DNA of 18,509 nt from Coemansia sp. RSA 922 (GCA_027577415.1 JANBQS010000418.1:1-18509), one strand, 5' to 3'; shown: positions 1 through 10,055, numbered from the stretch's first letter. Numbers and translations are program-made. Notes: generated from the sequence alone by a model not told the origin.

Positions 1-397
1 CAAACGGCGTACGCTTGCAGTCGGACCCTTACACAGACTACACAGCGCATTGGGGTTACGCGTCTCCAGTCCACAGGCGCCACTTCACACCACATGTCCC
101 GGGCAGTCATTACTTATCGGTCATTACACGGCACTTGTGTCGGTATCTAACCAGCCCTTTTTTTTTCTTGGTCGCTTGGGATCGTTGATGGCGTACTCGT
201 TTGTGTATGCCACAGGATATCAGATCTTTAACACACATATTTGCCCATGAAAGCTTACTTTAACCAGGTGTATACTTTACCAAGCGTATTCCTGCCCGAA
301 ACGCTTGGCCCACTGGGAGTCGGAGGTGATGTAGATTATATTTTCTTAGTATACTATTTTCACTTTCGTTAATACTCGGTCAATGACGATATGCTGA
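1..397. other. Left-edge region with no identified gene
   Basis: No convincing coding sequence, tRNA or repeat is visible here. One plus-strand frame is open from base 2 to a stop at 248-250, and another from base 3 to a stop at 185-187. Neither gives a recognisable protein. Candidate splice donors (GTATCT at 143, GTATGC at 205) and a CTGAC branch-like site at 394-398 leave open that this is the intron-containing 3' part of a gene ending at 562. Confidence 0.4.
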
Positions 398-562
398 CGG
401 GCAATCTTCCAAAGGCACAACTGCAAACAACAAGTTGTTGCGCCATCCAAGACGCTTGACTCTTATTTCGAGAGAAAGTCGGCTACTAACAAGGAGCAAC
501 AGCAACAGTCATCGCCGCCGCCGTCGCCACAGCCCAAGCGCTCACGTAAAGATACCTCTTAG
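398..562 (+). CDS. Possible last exon of a gene entering from the left; PIP-box-like C-terminal tail
   Basis: This frame is open after a TGA at 395-397 and ends at TAG 560-562. It contains no ATG, so it could only be a 3' exon; the nearest acceptor is the AG at 413-414, about 17 bases after a CTGAC branch-like site. Read from there, the tail contains SKTLDSYF, similar to a PCNA-interacting (PIP) box without its usual Gln. A Gln/Ser/Pro-rich stretch and a basic PKRSRK nuclear-localisation-like motif follow, just before the stop. That composition is protein-like and unlike the alternative frame. Ending here would leave 232 bp to the SLU7 start, a normal gap for this window. I could not place an upstream exon with confidence and cannot name the protein. 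It may be chance. Confidence 0.3.
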   Translation, partial: RAIFQRHNCKQQVVAPSKTLDSYFERKSATNKEQQQQSSPPPSPQPKRSRKDTS

Positions 563-794
563 GCCTCCATGGTCACCGCAAATTACCCGAGGCTTTACCG
601 AGTGTCACTCAAAATGAAAGTCGTCGAAAGCGCCCTAAGCGAAAGTAATCAAATCCATTTGCTCCTTTTGTCCGAAATCATCGCTGTCTACTTTCCAAAC
701 TCGATTGATACAATTTTGAGAAATATCTTTTTTTTTCCCTCCGCATTTGTATTTAATTCTTTAATTCTTTTTATTTTTGTCTATACTAAATCCA

Positions 795-2102
795 ATGTCG
801 TCTACGTCGTATGGAAGTGGCAAGCTCAGTCGCGAGGACTATAAGAAGCAAAAGGACTTAGAGGCCGCGCGCAAGGCTGGTACTGCCCCAGCCGAAGTAG
901 ACGAGGAAGGAAATGCAATCAACCCGCACATTCCCGAGTTCATGTCCAAGGCGCCCTGGTATATGGACACTGGCAAAATTGGACTACACCACCAACGAAA
1001 GGAAAAGAAGGATAATCCCGACCCCTCGTTGCAAGAGACAGAGTGGTACGCTCGAGGTGCCAGAGTTGGCACAGCTGCAACGAAATTCCGTAAGGGTGCG
1101 TGCGAGAACTGTGGCGTACTGTCACACAAGACCAAAGACTGCATGGAGCGCCCGCGAAAGAAGGGCGCAAAGTGGACCGGCAAGGATATGAAGGCCGACG
1201 AGGTGGTCCAGGACATTAGCCTTTCCTATGACGCCAAGCGGGATAGGTGGAATGGCTACGACCCGACTGAGCACCAGAAGCTGATGGCAGATTGGGAGCT
1301 GATTGAGGAGGCTCGGCGAAAGCGCAAGGCTAGTGAGCTCGATAAAGACGCGGCTGGCGGTAGCTCCACTGCTGGGGCCGGCGCCAAGGCGGATGGCATC
1401 GAGGCAGAGTTTGCCTCTAGCGACGAGGAAAACGACGACGAGGACCGGTATATCGGCAAAGGCGGCGATGAAGAGAAGCTAAACGCAAAGTCAAAATCCA
1501 CTGTGCGCAATCTTCGGATCCGCGAGGACACAGCAAAGTACTTGCGAAACTTGGACCCAGACTCGGCATACTACGACCCAAAGACGAGATCGATGCGCGA
1601 AAACCCGTATTCGGGAAAAGAGGCGGCTCAGCTGGCTTATGCGGGCGACAACTTTATCCGCTACTCGGGCGAGGCGTTGGATGTTGCCAAGCGAGAGGTA
1701 TTTGCTTGGGAGGCTGGCGAGCGCGGCAACAACAGCGCTCACTTTCAGGCAAATCCGACACAAACAGCGCTCATGTACGGCGAGTTTAAGCAAAAGAAGG
1801 ACACGCTGAAGGATAGTCGTAAGCAGGCGATGCTGTCAAAATACGGTGGCGAGGAACACTTGCAAGCGCCTCCCCGCGAGCTGCTGCAGCAAGTCGAGCA
1901 CTATGTAGAGTACTCGCGCACTGGCCAGGTTATTAGTGGCGCGGAGAAGGCGACCGTGGGGACTAGATTCAAGGAGGACGTGCATCCGCTCAACCACTCG
2001 AGTGTCTATGGATCGTGGTGGAGCGACGGCAAGTGGGGGTATAAATGCTGTCGGCAGTTCCCTCGGAATGCGTATTGTACAGCCGGCGCACTAGACAAGT
2101 AG
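795..2102 (+). CDS. SLU7: SLU7 pre-mRNA splicing factor (step II, zinc knuckle)
   Basis: Slu7 acts in the spliceosome at the second transesterification, helping choose the 3' splice site, especially when branch point and acceptor are far apart. This single-exon gene encodes 435 residues; family members are roughly 380-590. The N-terminus has the conserved NPHIPEFMSKAPWYMDT block (about 43-59). A CX2CX4HX4C zinc knuckle follows (C103, C106, H111, C116) and runs into an ERPRKKGAKWTGKDM segment typical of the family. The C-terminal end carries the hallmark EHYVEYSRTG and GSWWSDGKWGYKCC blocks. Residues about 185-230 are a low-complexity acidic/Ala/Gly insert (DEENDDED). I chose the ATG at 795. 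The same frame opens six codons earlier with a TTG at 777, which a eukaryote would not use. The leader is T-rich. Identification is very secure; the exact start is slightly less so. Confidence 0.96.
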   Translation: MSSTSYGSGKLSREDYKKQKDLEAARKAGTAPAEVDEEGNAINPHIPEFMSKAPWYMDTGKIGLHHQRKEKKDNPDPSLQETEWYARGARVGTAATKFRKGACENCGVLSHKTKDCMERPRKKGAKWTGKDMKADEVVQDISLSYDAKRDRWNGYDPTEHQKLMADWELIEEARRKRKASELDKDAAGGSSTAGAGAKADGIEAEFASSDEENDDEDRYIGKGGDEEKLNAKSKSTVRNLRIREDTAKYLRNLDPDSAYYDPKTRSMRENPYSGKEAAQLAYAGDNFIRYSGEALDVAKREVFAWEAGERGNNSAHFQANPTQTALMYGEFKQKKDTLKDSRKQAMLSKYGGEEHLQAPPRELLQQVEHYVEYSRTGQVISGAEKATVGTRFKEDVHPLNHSSVYGSWWSDGKWGYKCCRQFPRNAYCTAGALDK

Positions 2103-2580
2103 CAACGCCTTATCATTGTCTAAGCCGTAATATATGTGTATGTGTAATTTGGAATCTGAAATGCCTTTAAAACCGCAGCATATCGCTAACCAATTCACAC
2201 GTGTATTTAATTACCTCATTGTTGGACTCGCTGATTTATTGCTCAAACAACTGCGCAAATCGCTCTCACTGGTGTCACAATGCCCTGAAGGCGAGGATAT
2301 GCACCGGTACTTGGTGACCGCAGTCGCCATTGGCGTGTTTTCTCTGCTCCTAGAGCCAACCCAACTGTGCTAATTCCGATTTTCACAACTGATATGCATT
2401 GTCTTCCCTGTTCGCAGATCCTCACTGTACACTATCTAGTGTGGCAAAATGCCGAAAACTTGTAGCTATTTAATGTACCAAATATTTCTCCGCCTCCAGG
2501 AGATATCTCTCTTTTCCTACCTCATCCAAATATTAATATCTTATTATTCATTGGATACTGCCGAGTCATTCTATTGACCA
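2103..2580. other. SLU7 3' flank and ABC transporter promoter
   Basis: This 478-bp stretch lies between two plus-strand genes. It must hold the SLU7 terminator and the transporter promoter. It is AT-rich toward the right (2460-2580). A 79-codon plus frame (2134-2373) and a 60-codon minus frame cross it, but neither resembles a known protein. I see no tRNA, repeat or conserved element. Confidence 0.6.
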
Positions 2581-5500
2581 ATGTCTGCCTATATTACTGC
2601 GTTAGGCGTAGGGCTTGTTGTGGATACTGTAGTTGCGTGCTTGGCCATTATGTGCTTGCTCACGTCAAGGCTTTCCTGGCGTGAAGTGGCGTCTAAACGA
2701 CCAATAGCTGCAGCAGCAAGCTTTGTCAATGTCGCCCTTCTGCTGACGTCGCCAGCCGTCCCAACGGGCAGATTATCTGTATCGGTGACTGCGGCGTTGG
2801 CCCTCTCTGTGTACTCTGCAACCAGTGTATCCCTTGGCAATCTCCAGGCAAGCTTGCACTTCGCACGAGCGCTTAGTACGGTACTTAATCTACCACTGCT
2901 ATCCTTGTCAGTTGGGACCGCTAGCGCTTTTACCCACCTATTCACGGCCTGGCAGCTTCTTGAGGCAGGGACGAAGGCACTCATCGTTCGCCTTGCGTAT
3001 GACTTTTTGAATATTCGAGGGGCTGCCTTGATCCTGCAGGGCAAGCAACGCCCGTTTACTGTCGAGGATATTCGCGATTCGGCTGCAGACGATGAGCTTC
3101 GCAAACAGTGCAAGTATATTTGCAACGACACGACGCGGAGGTATGCTGTGTGCTTAATTATATGTTGCAAGAGGCTTGTAATTGTTGCATGTTGGTTGCC
3201 TTTTATCTAATTCCTATGCTTGATATCTGTTGCAAACTCTGACTCTTAACTAGGACTACGCCTATCAGTTTCATGCTGATGGAGTGGCGGACCATATCTT
3301 ATATTCTCGTTGTCGACATGGTCATACAATTGGCTATGCACGCCCGACGATTGATATTTGTAGCAGCCTTGAGTGTCATTAGCCGTGGTGGTAGCGGAAG
3401 TAACAAACACGAGCTTGTCACTCTGCTGGTGGTTTGGCAGCTGCTGGCTGTTACGGTACCCGCTTATGAATACATCACCACTCTTAGGGCCCGGTTTAAT
3501 AGGCGCATACAGGCGCTGATATATAGTAAAACGCAAGCGGTGTATGTTCATTCTCGTGGCGACTCTATTGGCATCTGGATGATCCATGTAAGGGTTCGCG
3601 ATTTTGTGGACAGGTTCGATAATTTGATATCCGTCTTTGGTACGGCGCTGGCAGAGTTACTCAGCGCGTGGGTGACGGCAAGCAGGGTTGGCTGGCATAC
3701 TCTGGTCCCGGCAGCCATCGTACTCGTACACACTCTACTTTCTCGAATGGTGACCAAGAAGATCGAACAACTGCGCAGGCAAAGCAGAAGGAACAAGCCA
3801 CTCAAGTTTCAAGAAGATTTTTACTCGATGCTCGAAAATATCCGCACCATCAAGTTCTACGCTTGGGAAGACGTTTTCCAAAATGTGCTATGGCATTGGG
3901 CTGAACTCAAGAGGTACGCGCCGCCGATGGTCTGGCGCGCACTGCAATTTGGCTTGGATCTCCTGGGCTGTGCTACGGCAGAGATATCGGCGGCTCTCGC
4001 TATTACGTCTTATATTAACGTTGCTGAAGCAATTGACTACACCGATATTGCGTTGCTGATGGAGTCGATTCGCTCGCTGACCACGTTTACAGCTACTGTC
4101 GCTACGTTTGGGACAACATTCGAGCGCTATAAGAAGAGTACAAGACGCCTGCAGCGCTATATCGAGCCCGAGACGACCCGATTCATTGAGCGCGCATCAA
4201 TAACCGGAGATTCTGCCGTCGAGTTCGACGAGGGCGTCTTTTCGTGGAGCACAAACAGCTACTCGCTTGCGCCAATTACTTTGCAGATCAAGGCAGGCGA
4301 CTTTGTCACCGTTGTTGGACGAGTTGGCAGCGGTAAATCTTCGTTCTTGTCAGCCATTTGTGGCGAAATGCCGCTGACCAGTGGCCAGGGTCGCGTACAT
4401 GGGCGCATTGGCTATGTCGAGCAAAAGCCATGGATTATGGATGCCACGTTCCGTGAAAATGTGCTCATGAGCGCCGACTTTGACGAGGCGTACTTTTCGC
4501 AAGTCGTTGAAGCCTGCGCGCTGGCTGCAGATATGCGACTGTTTCCCAGTGGCGACTTGACGACGATTGGTGCGAACGGCGTAAACTTGTCTGGCGGACA
4601 AAAAGTGCGACTGGCACTGGCAAGGTAAGCAACACGGAACAGTTTTCTATGCAGATTGACATGTACGAGTTTGGTAAACCAAGGTATTGACTATCCCCAA
4701 TGTCACTCTTAATTATGGACATATAGGGCGCTGTACATGCGAGCGGACATTTACGTTCTCGACGACCTCTTGGCAGCTGTTGATACTCTTGTGGAGCGTC
4801 ACATCGTTGAACGAGTTTTGGCAGCCGACGGCATCATCGGTAACAAGACGCGTATTCTGGTCACACACGCTGAGCATTTGGTCCCGCTCAGCGACACTGT
4901 CATTACGTTTGTCGATGGAAAAATGAACGTCGTTCGGCAGATTCCTCTTACTTTGAGCGCAGTTTCTATCGATGCTCCTGACGCCAAGGAGGATGAGTCT
5001 AGCGGCGAGTCGGGCACAGTCAGCCAAGATCCTGGTGCAGCGGAAATGTACTCGAAGCCCCTCGAGTACCGCAAAATAGCTAGTATGTGGTCAGCCATCT
5101 GGCGCTTTATCCAACTCAGTGGCTATGGCACGGTGGCTATCGTAGTGGCAATCCAGTTTACTCAGACATACGCGCTGTATTATACTGAGAGCCTTCGAAC
5201 CAAGCTTATGACTGACGGCGACCCGGCCACTATGGTGCAATCGCTGAAGCACTACTTGGTTGTCAACGCACTTGTCACTATCGGTCGCCATCAGATCAAG
5301 CTGTTTGAAACGTGGATACGGGAGACCGTCTGGACCGCCACGCTCATGGCCAAGATGCGCAAGCAGGTCCTCGACCTTATACTCTCGATACATCTGCTTA
5401 TTCTAGAGTCGCTGCCTTCTTCAGCAATGAGTGATCTGTTCTATCATAGCAGATGGGCGCTTGCCGAAAGCATCCCTCGCTTCGTGTGCCAAACCATGCT

Positions 5501-6926
5501 CCACAACGTACTTTCTGCAGTTTCAGCTACCGCCCAAGTTGTCAAGTCATCGCCAGGGTTGATGCTGATATGTGGACCATTGGTCGCACTGGTCTATGCA
5601 ATAGAGCGCTGGCATGGTGACACCACTGCCCAATTCCACCGCTTGCACCAAGAAGAACTAGAACGCCCTCAACAACATATAAAGGATATTCTAGCGAGCA
5701 ACCGGGAGCTGCTGCGAGTCCACGGTATAGCCGGTGTCTATTTGGACAAGGCGGATCAGCTCAACTTTATGGAGCTAAACTACAAACTATGCTCTAGCGC
5801 TATACAAGACTTTCTCTACTTGGCGACAGCGTTGTGCACAGAACTCATCAAGACGGCCGTGCTTGCTCTTAGTTTGTGGCAGCAACTTTACGTTTCTACT
5901 CCAATGTCTCCAGGCGAGTTGGACGCGTTGACTGACCTGGCACTTGGATTCTTCAACCGAACGTACGCAGTTGTGGCCCTGAAAAGCTTGAGTGAGGACA
6001 ACATTGACCACCTATCTCGGTACATCGGGTATATTGACGGCTATCAACGCGAGCAGCCACGCGTTATTGAAGGCAGTCGACCGTTGCCTACTTGGCCCGA
6101 GACAGGCAAGATAGAGTTCCGCCATTATTGCATGCGTTACCGATCTGACTTGGATCCAACGCTTGACGATCTAAGCTTTGTCGTTGGCAGCAAAGAGAAG
6201 ATCGGCATAGTGGGTCGCACTGGTGCTGGCAAGAGCTCGCTGACCTATGCTCTAATGCGACTAGTTGAGGCTGACAGCGGGAGTATTACTATTGACGGTA
6301 CCGACATTTCCACCATTGGCCTGTATGATTTGCGCTCACGTATCAGTATTATCCCTCAAGACCCATCGCTGTTCGTGGGTACCATCCGCGACAATCTAGA
6401 TCCGACTCACCAGTACACAGACGACGAGGTGTGGGCAGCGATAAATACTTGCAATATTGCTGATTTGTTGGATACACCAACTGGCAAGTACGCCGAGAAA
6501 CCCGTTACAGCTGATGATGACGACGACGACGAAAGCAAGGGTCGTTGGGTTGAGGGAACAGGGCTAGACAAGTGGATCGAGTACAGTGGCTCTAATTTCA
6601 GTGTCGGTCAGCGGCAGCTAGTCAGCCTGTGTCGCGCACTTCTCTGGCGACGCAAGATACTCGTGTTAGATGAGGCAACGGCCAATGTCGATTCTGAAAC
6701 TGACCGGACCATGCAATCAGTGATCCGCCAGGAGTTTAAGGGCTGCACCGTACTGACGATTGCGCACAGACTCAATACGATCATGGACAGCGACCGAATC
6801 TTGGTAATGGACGAGGGCAAAGTCGCCGAGTTTGACACGCCAGCCAACTTGCTGGCCAGAGATGGCCATTTCTCAAAGCTTGTCGAGAGCATGAATCTCA
6901 GCAAGAAGCAAGCGCAATCTCTATAA
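2581..6926 (+). CDS. ABCC/MRP-type ABC transporter, full length, three exons
   Basis: Exons are 2581-3140, 3254-4624 and 4727-6926, giving 1376 residues. Both introns are phase 2 and restore conserved motifs when removed. Order: four to five hydrophobic N-terminal segments (about 3-135, a short TMD0-like region), a linker, TMD1 (about 200-490, with a TIKFYAWED coupling element), NBD1, linker, TMD2 (about 740-1060), NBD2. NBD1 has Walker A GRVGSGKSS (542-550), WIMDATFREN, LSGGQ (632-636) and Walker B IYVLDD (652-657). NBD2 has Walker A GRTGAGKSS (1140-1148), IPQDPSLFVGT, FSVGQRQ (from 1268), ILVLDE (1288-1293) and H-loop His1324. Asp replaces the catalytic Glu in NBD1, as is usual in this family. 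Relatives (Ycf1, Bpt1, Yor1, MRP1) export glutathione conjugates and other organic anions at the vacuole or plasma membrane; the substrate here is unknown. An in-frame stop precedes the ATG. Confidence 0.93.
3141..3253 (+). other. Intron 1 of the ABC transporter (113 nt)
   Basis: The donor is GAG|GTATGC and the acceptor is AACTAG|GACT. A CTGAC branch-like site lies about 11 bases before the acceptor. Removing it joins two open frames in phase 2; without removal the frame stops at 3208-3210. Confidence 0.88.
4625..4726 (+). other. Intron 2 of the ABC transporter (102 nt)
   Basis: The donor is CAAG|GTAAGC and the acceptor is ATATAG|GGCG, phase 2. It lies between the NBD1 signature (LSGGQKVRLALAR) and Walker B. 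Splicing restores the continuous ALARALYMRADIYVLDD block expected of an ABCC NBD1, which makes these boundaries very reliable. Confidence 0.95.
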
Positions 6927-6997
6927 ATTTATTTCATTCTTTATTTTTTTTTTCATATATATTGAATATCAACTCTAACATTTAAAGTGTCTATAAG

Positions 6998-8905
6998 CTA
7001 CTGGTGGTTCTTGGCGTACTCGCCGGCCTCATACAAATCTTCCAGCGTCTTGTACAGAGTTTGGCGGAAAGCCTGGGCATCAGTCACCGGTGACGAGAGC
7101 CATTCAGACACGCTAAACTTTAGGTCATTCTTATCCATCGCATAGTTGATACCGTAGCCATCCTTGATAACAGGAGCAAATCCGCCACGGAACCTCTCGC
7201 CAGGAGAAACATTAGACGTAGACAGCCCAAACGACATAGACTTGACATACGATTTGTCCTGGAATAGCCAGGCTCTCTCCGCCTCCTCGGGAGTTTGGAT
7301 CTGAACGCGCAGTCCCAGCAAATGCCTATCAACGCCCTTTCCCGCCGCCGCAGCCCTTGACAACTCGACCTGGGTGGCGATGGCCTGCTGGAAGTACATT
7401 AGCTTCTTTTTCAGCGGCATATCCTTATCACCGAACGCCTTACTAAAGGCCAAACTATCCTCAGTGCACGAGCGAATGGTCTCAGTACGGCCATGTAGGA
7501 ACTTGCGCAGAGACGATGACTCGTACGTAGCCGTAGGATGACCATAGTGACGGTAGTATGCGGCCTGCAAAGCGACTTGGAAATAGGCATCGGGACTAAC
7601 ACCCAGAGTCTTTATCCACTGTGCACCGTAGCCCTCATTCTCGCCGAACAAGATACGCAAATCGCTGGCAAGTGCGCCAGCATCTCTACGCACCTTGCTA
7701 ATAATGTGAGCCACGTCAGGGCTGACGTTCCACTGGATAGGCGTAGGTTCGTTGAGGTTTGCGCATGGCGTAATGTCTTTAATAGGACCGCGCTCCTTCT
7801 CACCAACTTCCATCAACAGGCGACCGGCAGTCATACCGTCGACAGGAGTGTGTTCGCAGTTGACGCCCGTGCGTCCGGTGTTCATAATAACGAGCTGAAT
7901 GGATTTGTCGAACCAGCGGTTAGCCCCAGCATCGGAATGGTTGAATACGGCGATAGTGCGTCCAACCTCGGTGGTATCCCGGGCATCTACATCAACATCA
8001 AGGCAGACGACGAACAGAGCGGAATCGACTTTGGCAAGTGACTCGCGGTTACCAGCGTCTTGCTCCAACATGGCGCGAGCCTCAGTCCAGTCGTCACGAT
8101 GACCAGCCGTAAGATTAGCCACGGACGGCTGCTGCCCACCAGACAGCAGCTTGTCAATACGCTCAGTAGCCAATACCAGCTGAGAAGTGATCTGGCCAAT
8201 ATTAGCCCTCACTCCATCACTATTGTACACTGGTACTTCAACAGTCTGGTTCCGATACATGACCAAAATATGCCGCGCAGTTGACGGATACTGGTTAACA
8301 ACGATATCGCATCCAGGTCGTGGGATTCTCGTAGTACCGAACTGCCATTTATACTGGTTCATACAAAACGGTGTATCTTTCTGCATATCTGCCGGTATCT
8401 GCTCCTTATTCAACGCCTCGTTTATCTCCAACATATGCGTGACCAAACGAGCCGCCCTACCCACCTGCACCGGCGTAGGACGACCCCTGGGAGCAGTGAC
8501 GAGGGGGAAATCGGGATTGTCGGCGAACAACGCAAACCAATTGACGTTTATGTAGCTAGGGTCCCGCCACTCTAGGTACGCCTTTTTGAGCCAAATGTCT
8601 TCCAGCCAGCTGTGGGAAGCCTCAGCGTCGACTTTTAGTAGTCGGCTTTGGAGAACGGGTCCTAGCTCGGTGCTCTTGACGAATGTGCTGGCGGCGCGCT
8701 CGGTTTCCGCGTAATCGGAGGCAGAAACTAGGGGCCGAACTGACTTGAGGTAGCGGGCGACAGTGTCCTCGAGCGCGGGGACGGGTAGGCGTGGCAGCCG
8801 GTGTTGGTTGGAAAACGTCGCCAAAGGTGCACCCGTTGAATACGTCACTGATGGGCTGAGCCCACGGGCCAAAGCAGTACGAGCAGAAAGCAAGCGCATA
8901 GTCAT
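6998..8905 (-). CDS. CAT2: Carnitine O-acetyltransferase, mitochondrial
   Basis: The enzyme transfers acetyl groups between CoA and carnitine, moving acetyl units in and out of mitochondria. The predicted protein has 635 residues, normal for the choline/carnitine acyltransferase family. Visible family features, in order: the N-terminal LPRLPVPALEDT motif (about 37-48), the catalytic histidine in CEHTPVDGM (His352), the carnitine-pocket block RTETIRS (473-479) and the STS motif (562-564). The start ATG at 8905 (MTMRLL...) has A at -3 and gives a basic, Arg/Ser/Ala-rich presequence typical of mitochondrial import. The frame stays open to another ATG at 9037, but that adds a hydrophobic stretch read from a CT-rich leader, so I reject it. 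The C-terminus (KNHQ) is not a peroxisomal PTS1 signal. It is convergent with the ABC transporter (71-bp gap) and downstream of CLYBL on the same strand. YAT1-type is the alternative assignment. Confidence 0.93.
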   Translation of the reverse strand: MTMRLLSARTALARGLSPSVTYSTGAPLATFSNQHRLPRLPVPALEDTVARYLKSVRPLVSASDYAETERAASTFVKSTELGPVLQSRLLKVDAEASHSWLEDIWLKKAYLEWRDPSYINVNWFALFADNPDFPLVTAPRGRPTPVQVGRAARLVTHMLEINEALNKEQIPADMQKDTPFCMNQYKWQFGTTRIPRPGCDIVVNQYPSTARHILVMYRNQTVEVPVYNSDGVRANIGQITSQLVLATERIDKLLSGGQQPSVANLTAGHRDDWTEARAMLEQDAGNRESLAKVDSALFVVCLDVDVDARDTTEVGRTIAVFNHSDAGANRWFDKSIQLVIMNTGRTGVNCEHTPVDGMTAGRLLMEVGEKERGPIKDITPCANLNEPTPIQWNVSPDVAHIISKVRRDAGALASDLRILFGENEGYGAQWIKTLGVSPDAYFQVALQAAYYRHYGHPTATYESSSLRKFLHGRTETIRSCTEDSLAFSKAFGDKDMPLKKKLMYFQQAIATQVELSRAAAAGKGVDRHLLGLRVQIQTPEEAERAWLFQDKSYVKSMSFGLSTSNVSPGERFRGGFAPVIKDGYGINYAMDKNDLKFSVSEWLSSPVTDAQAFRQTLYKTLEDLYEAGEYAKNHQ

Positions 8906-9071
8906 AGTGTGTTTGATAAAATAAAAAAGAAGAATAGAGAACAGAAAAAGACACGTAAGCGAGAAAAAAACTGGGAGATATGAAGAGACAAACTCGGAAG
9001 CACATGTAAATGCACGTGGCAAAGAAACGCGGCGCATTTCACATTATCTCTCCCCCTTTCTCCGCACATTG

Positions 9072-10055
9072 TCACTCAGCGATCTTGACGTCTATTCCAG
9101 CCAACTCAGCTCTATGGAGTACACGGTACGCCCACTTTACGACCGGCATATCAATAGCCTTTCCGTCCAGATCAAACGCACCCTTGCCCAGCTTATAGTG
9201 CTTCTGGTACCCGTCAACAATCCTCCAAGCCTTGGCCACGGTCTCCATCGACGGGGCAAAGCACTCTTGCACAATATCTACTTGAGCCGGGTGTATAACC
9301 TGTTTCCCAGTGAATCCCATCTCCGCACCCTCCTTACTCTCCTCCCTCAGTACGTCCATATCGCGAAAGTCCATAGTAACCATATCAATAGCCTGTAATT
9401 TGTACGCATGAGCCGTAGTAGCAACCACAGATCTCGCATAATAAAGTTCCTGCCTCCCTCGAGTACGCGTAATCCCGGTATCAGCGCAATAGTCCTCAGC
9501 AGCGAACAAAAGTGAATCTACTCGTTTATCGGCCTGCGCTATATCCCGAATATTGACTATACCACGAGCAGTTTCAATACCGGCAATAATCCTCACACTA
9601 CTCTCTGGAGCCAACTCATCAACAAGCCCAGATACGTAGTGAATATCGCCCGGAGTCTCTACCTTTGGTATCATGATAACGTCTAGTTTGGCGGATTGTA
9701 AGATGACGGTTAGATCGTCTTTTTCTAACCCCGAGCCAATAGAGTTTATGCGCACACCGAGTTCCCGCCCTTGCGGTCCAGCACCCAAGGCGCTTATTAC
9801 TAGGGAGCGGGCTAGTCCCTTGCGGTTCAAAGAGACTCCGTCTTCGAGGTCGTACATTATGCAGTCGGCAGCCGAAGTGAAGGACTTTTGGATCTTGCGC
9901 TCTTCGCTACAAGGCACATAGAATACGGCGCGTCGGTGTTTCGTCTGACTCAGGTCTAGTCCAGGCACGGGTGCCAAAGAGCTGGTCCTCGTGGACTGCC
10001 AGCGCATGGCCCGCAACAGAGTCGTACTCCTGGCAACTCGGAATGTCCCTAGCAT
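9072..10055 (-). CDS. CLYBL: Citramalyl-CoA lyase, CLYBL-type (CitE/HpcH family), mitochondrial
   Basis: Animal CLYBL splits (3S)-citramalyl-CoA into acetyl-CoA and pyruvate in mitochondria, the last step of itaconate/C5-dicarboxylate breakdown. This predicted protein has 327 residues, close to the human enzyme's length. Visible blocks: RRAVFYVP (41-48), YDLEDGV (68-74), substrate-arginine RINS (102-105), Mg-binding Glu161 in GIETARG and Asp188 in AAEDYCADTG, and FTGKQVIHPAQ (248-258). The C-terminal GKAIDMP block has Asp302 near the position of the acidic catalytic residue known in CLYBL. Residues 1-25 (MLGTFRVARSTTLLRAMRWQ onward) form a basic, Arg-rich presequence. The ATG at 10055 has G at -3; an in-frame ATG at 10163 would add an implausible Phe-rich stretch read from leader sequence. 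Other CitE-like lyases (malyl-CoA, citryl-CoA) are possible substrates, but the eukaryotic CLYBL fit is good. Confidence 0.88.
   Translation of the reverse strand: MLGTFRVARSTTLLRAMRWQSTRTSSLAPVPGLDLSQTKHRRAVFYVPCSEERKIQKSFTSAADCIMYDLEDGVSLNRKGLARSLVISALGAGPQGRELGVRINSIGSGLEKDDLTVILQSAKLDVIMIPKVETPGDIHYVSGLVDELAPESSVRIIAGIETARGIVNIRDIAQADKRVDSLLFAAEDYCADTGITRTRGRQELYYARSVVATTAHAYKLQAIDMVTMDFRDMDVLREESKEGAEMGFTGKQVIHPAQVDIVQECFAPSMETVAKAWRIVDGYQKHYKLGKGAFDLDGKAIDMPVVKWAYRVLHRAELAGIDVKIAE

Noticed and set aside
2134..2373. 79-codon plus-strand frame between SLU7 and the transporter
   Set aside because: No recognisable domain, and it lies in what should be the 3' flank and promoter; a frame of this length is expected by chance.
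7538..8041. 167-codon plus-strand frame inside the carnitine acetyltransferase
   Set aside because: Antisense shadow of a strongly conserved coding region; no protein-like features of its own.
8906..9037. In-frame N-terminal extension of the carnitine acetyltransferase from the ATG at 9037
   Set aside because: It encodes a Phe/Leu/Ser-rich stretch read from a CT-rich leader, and would bury the good mitochondrial presequence that begins at 8905.
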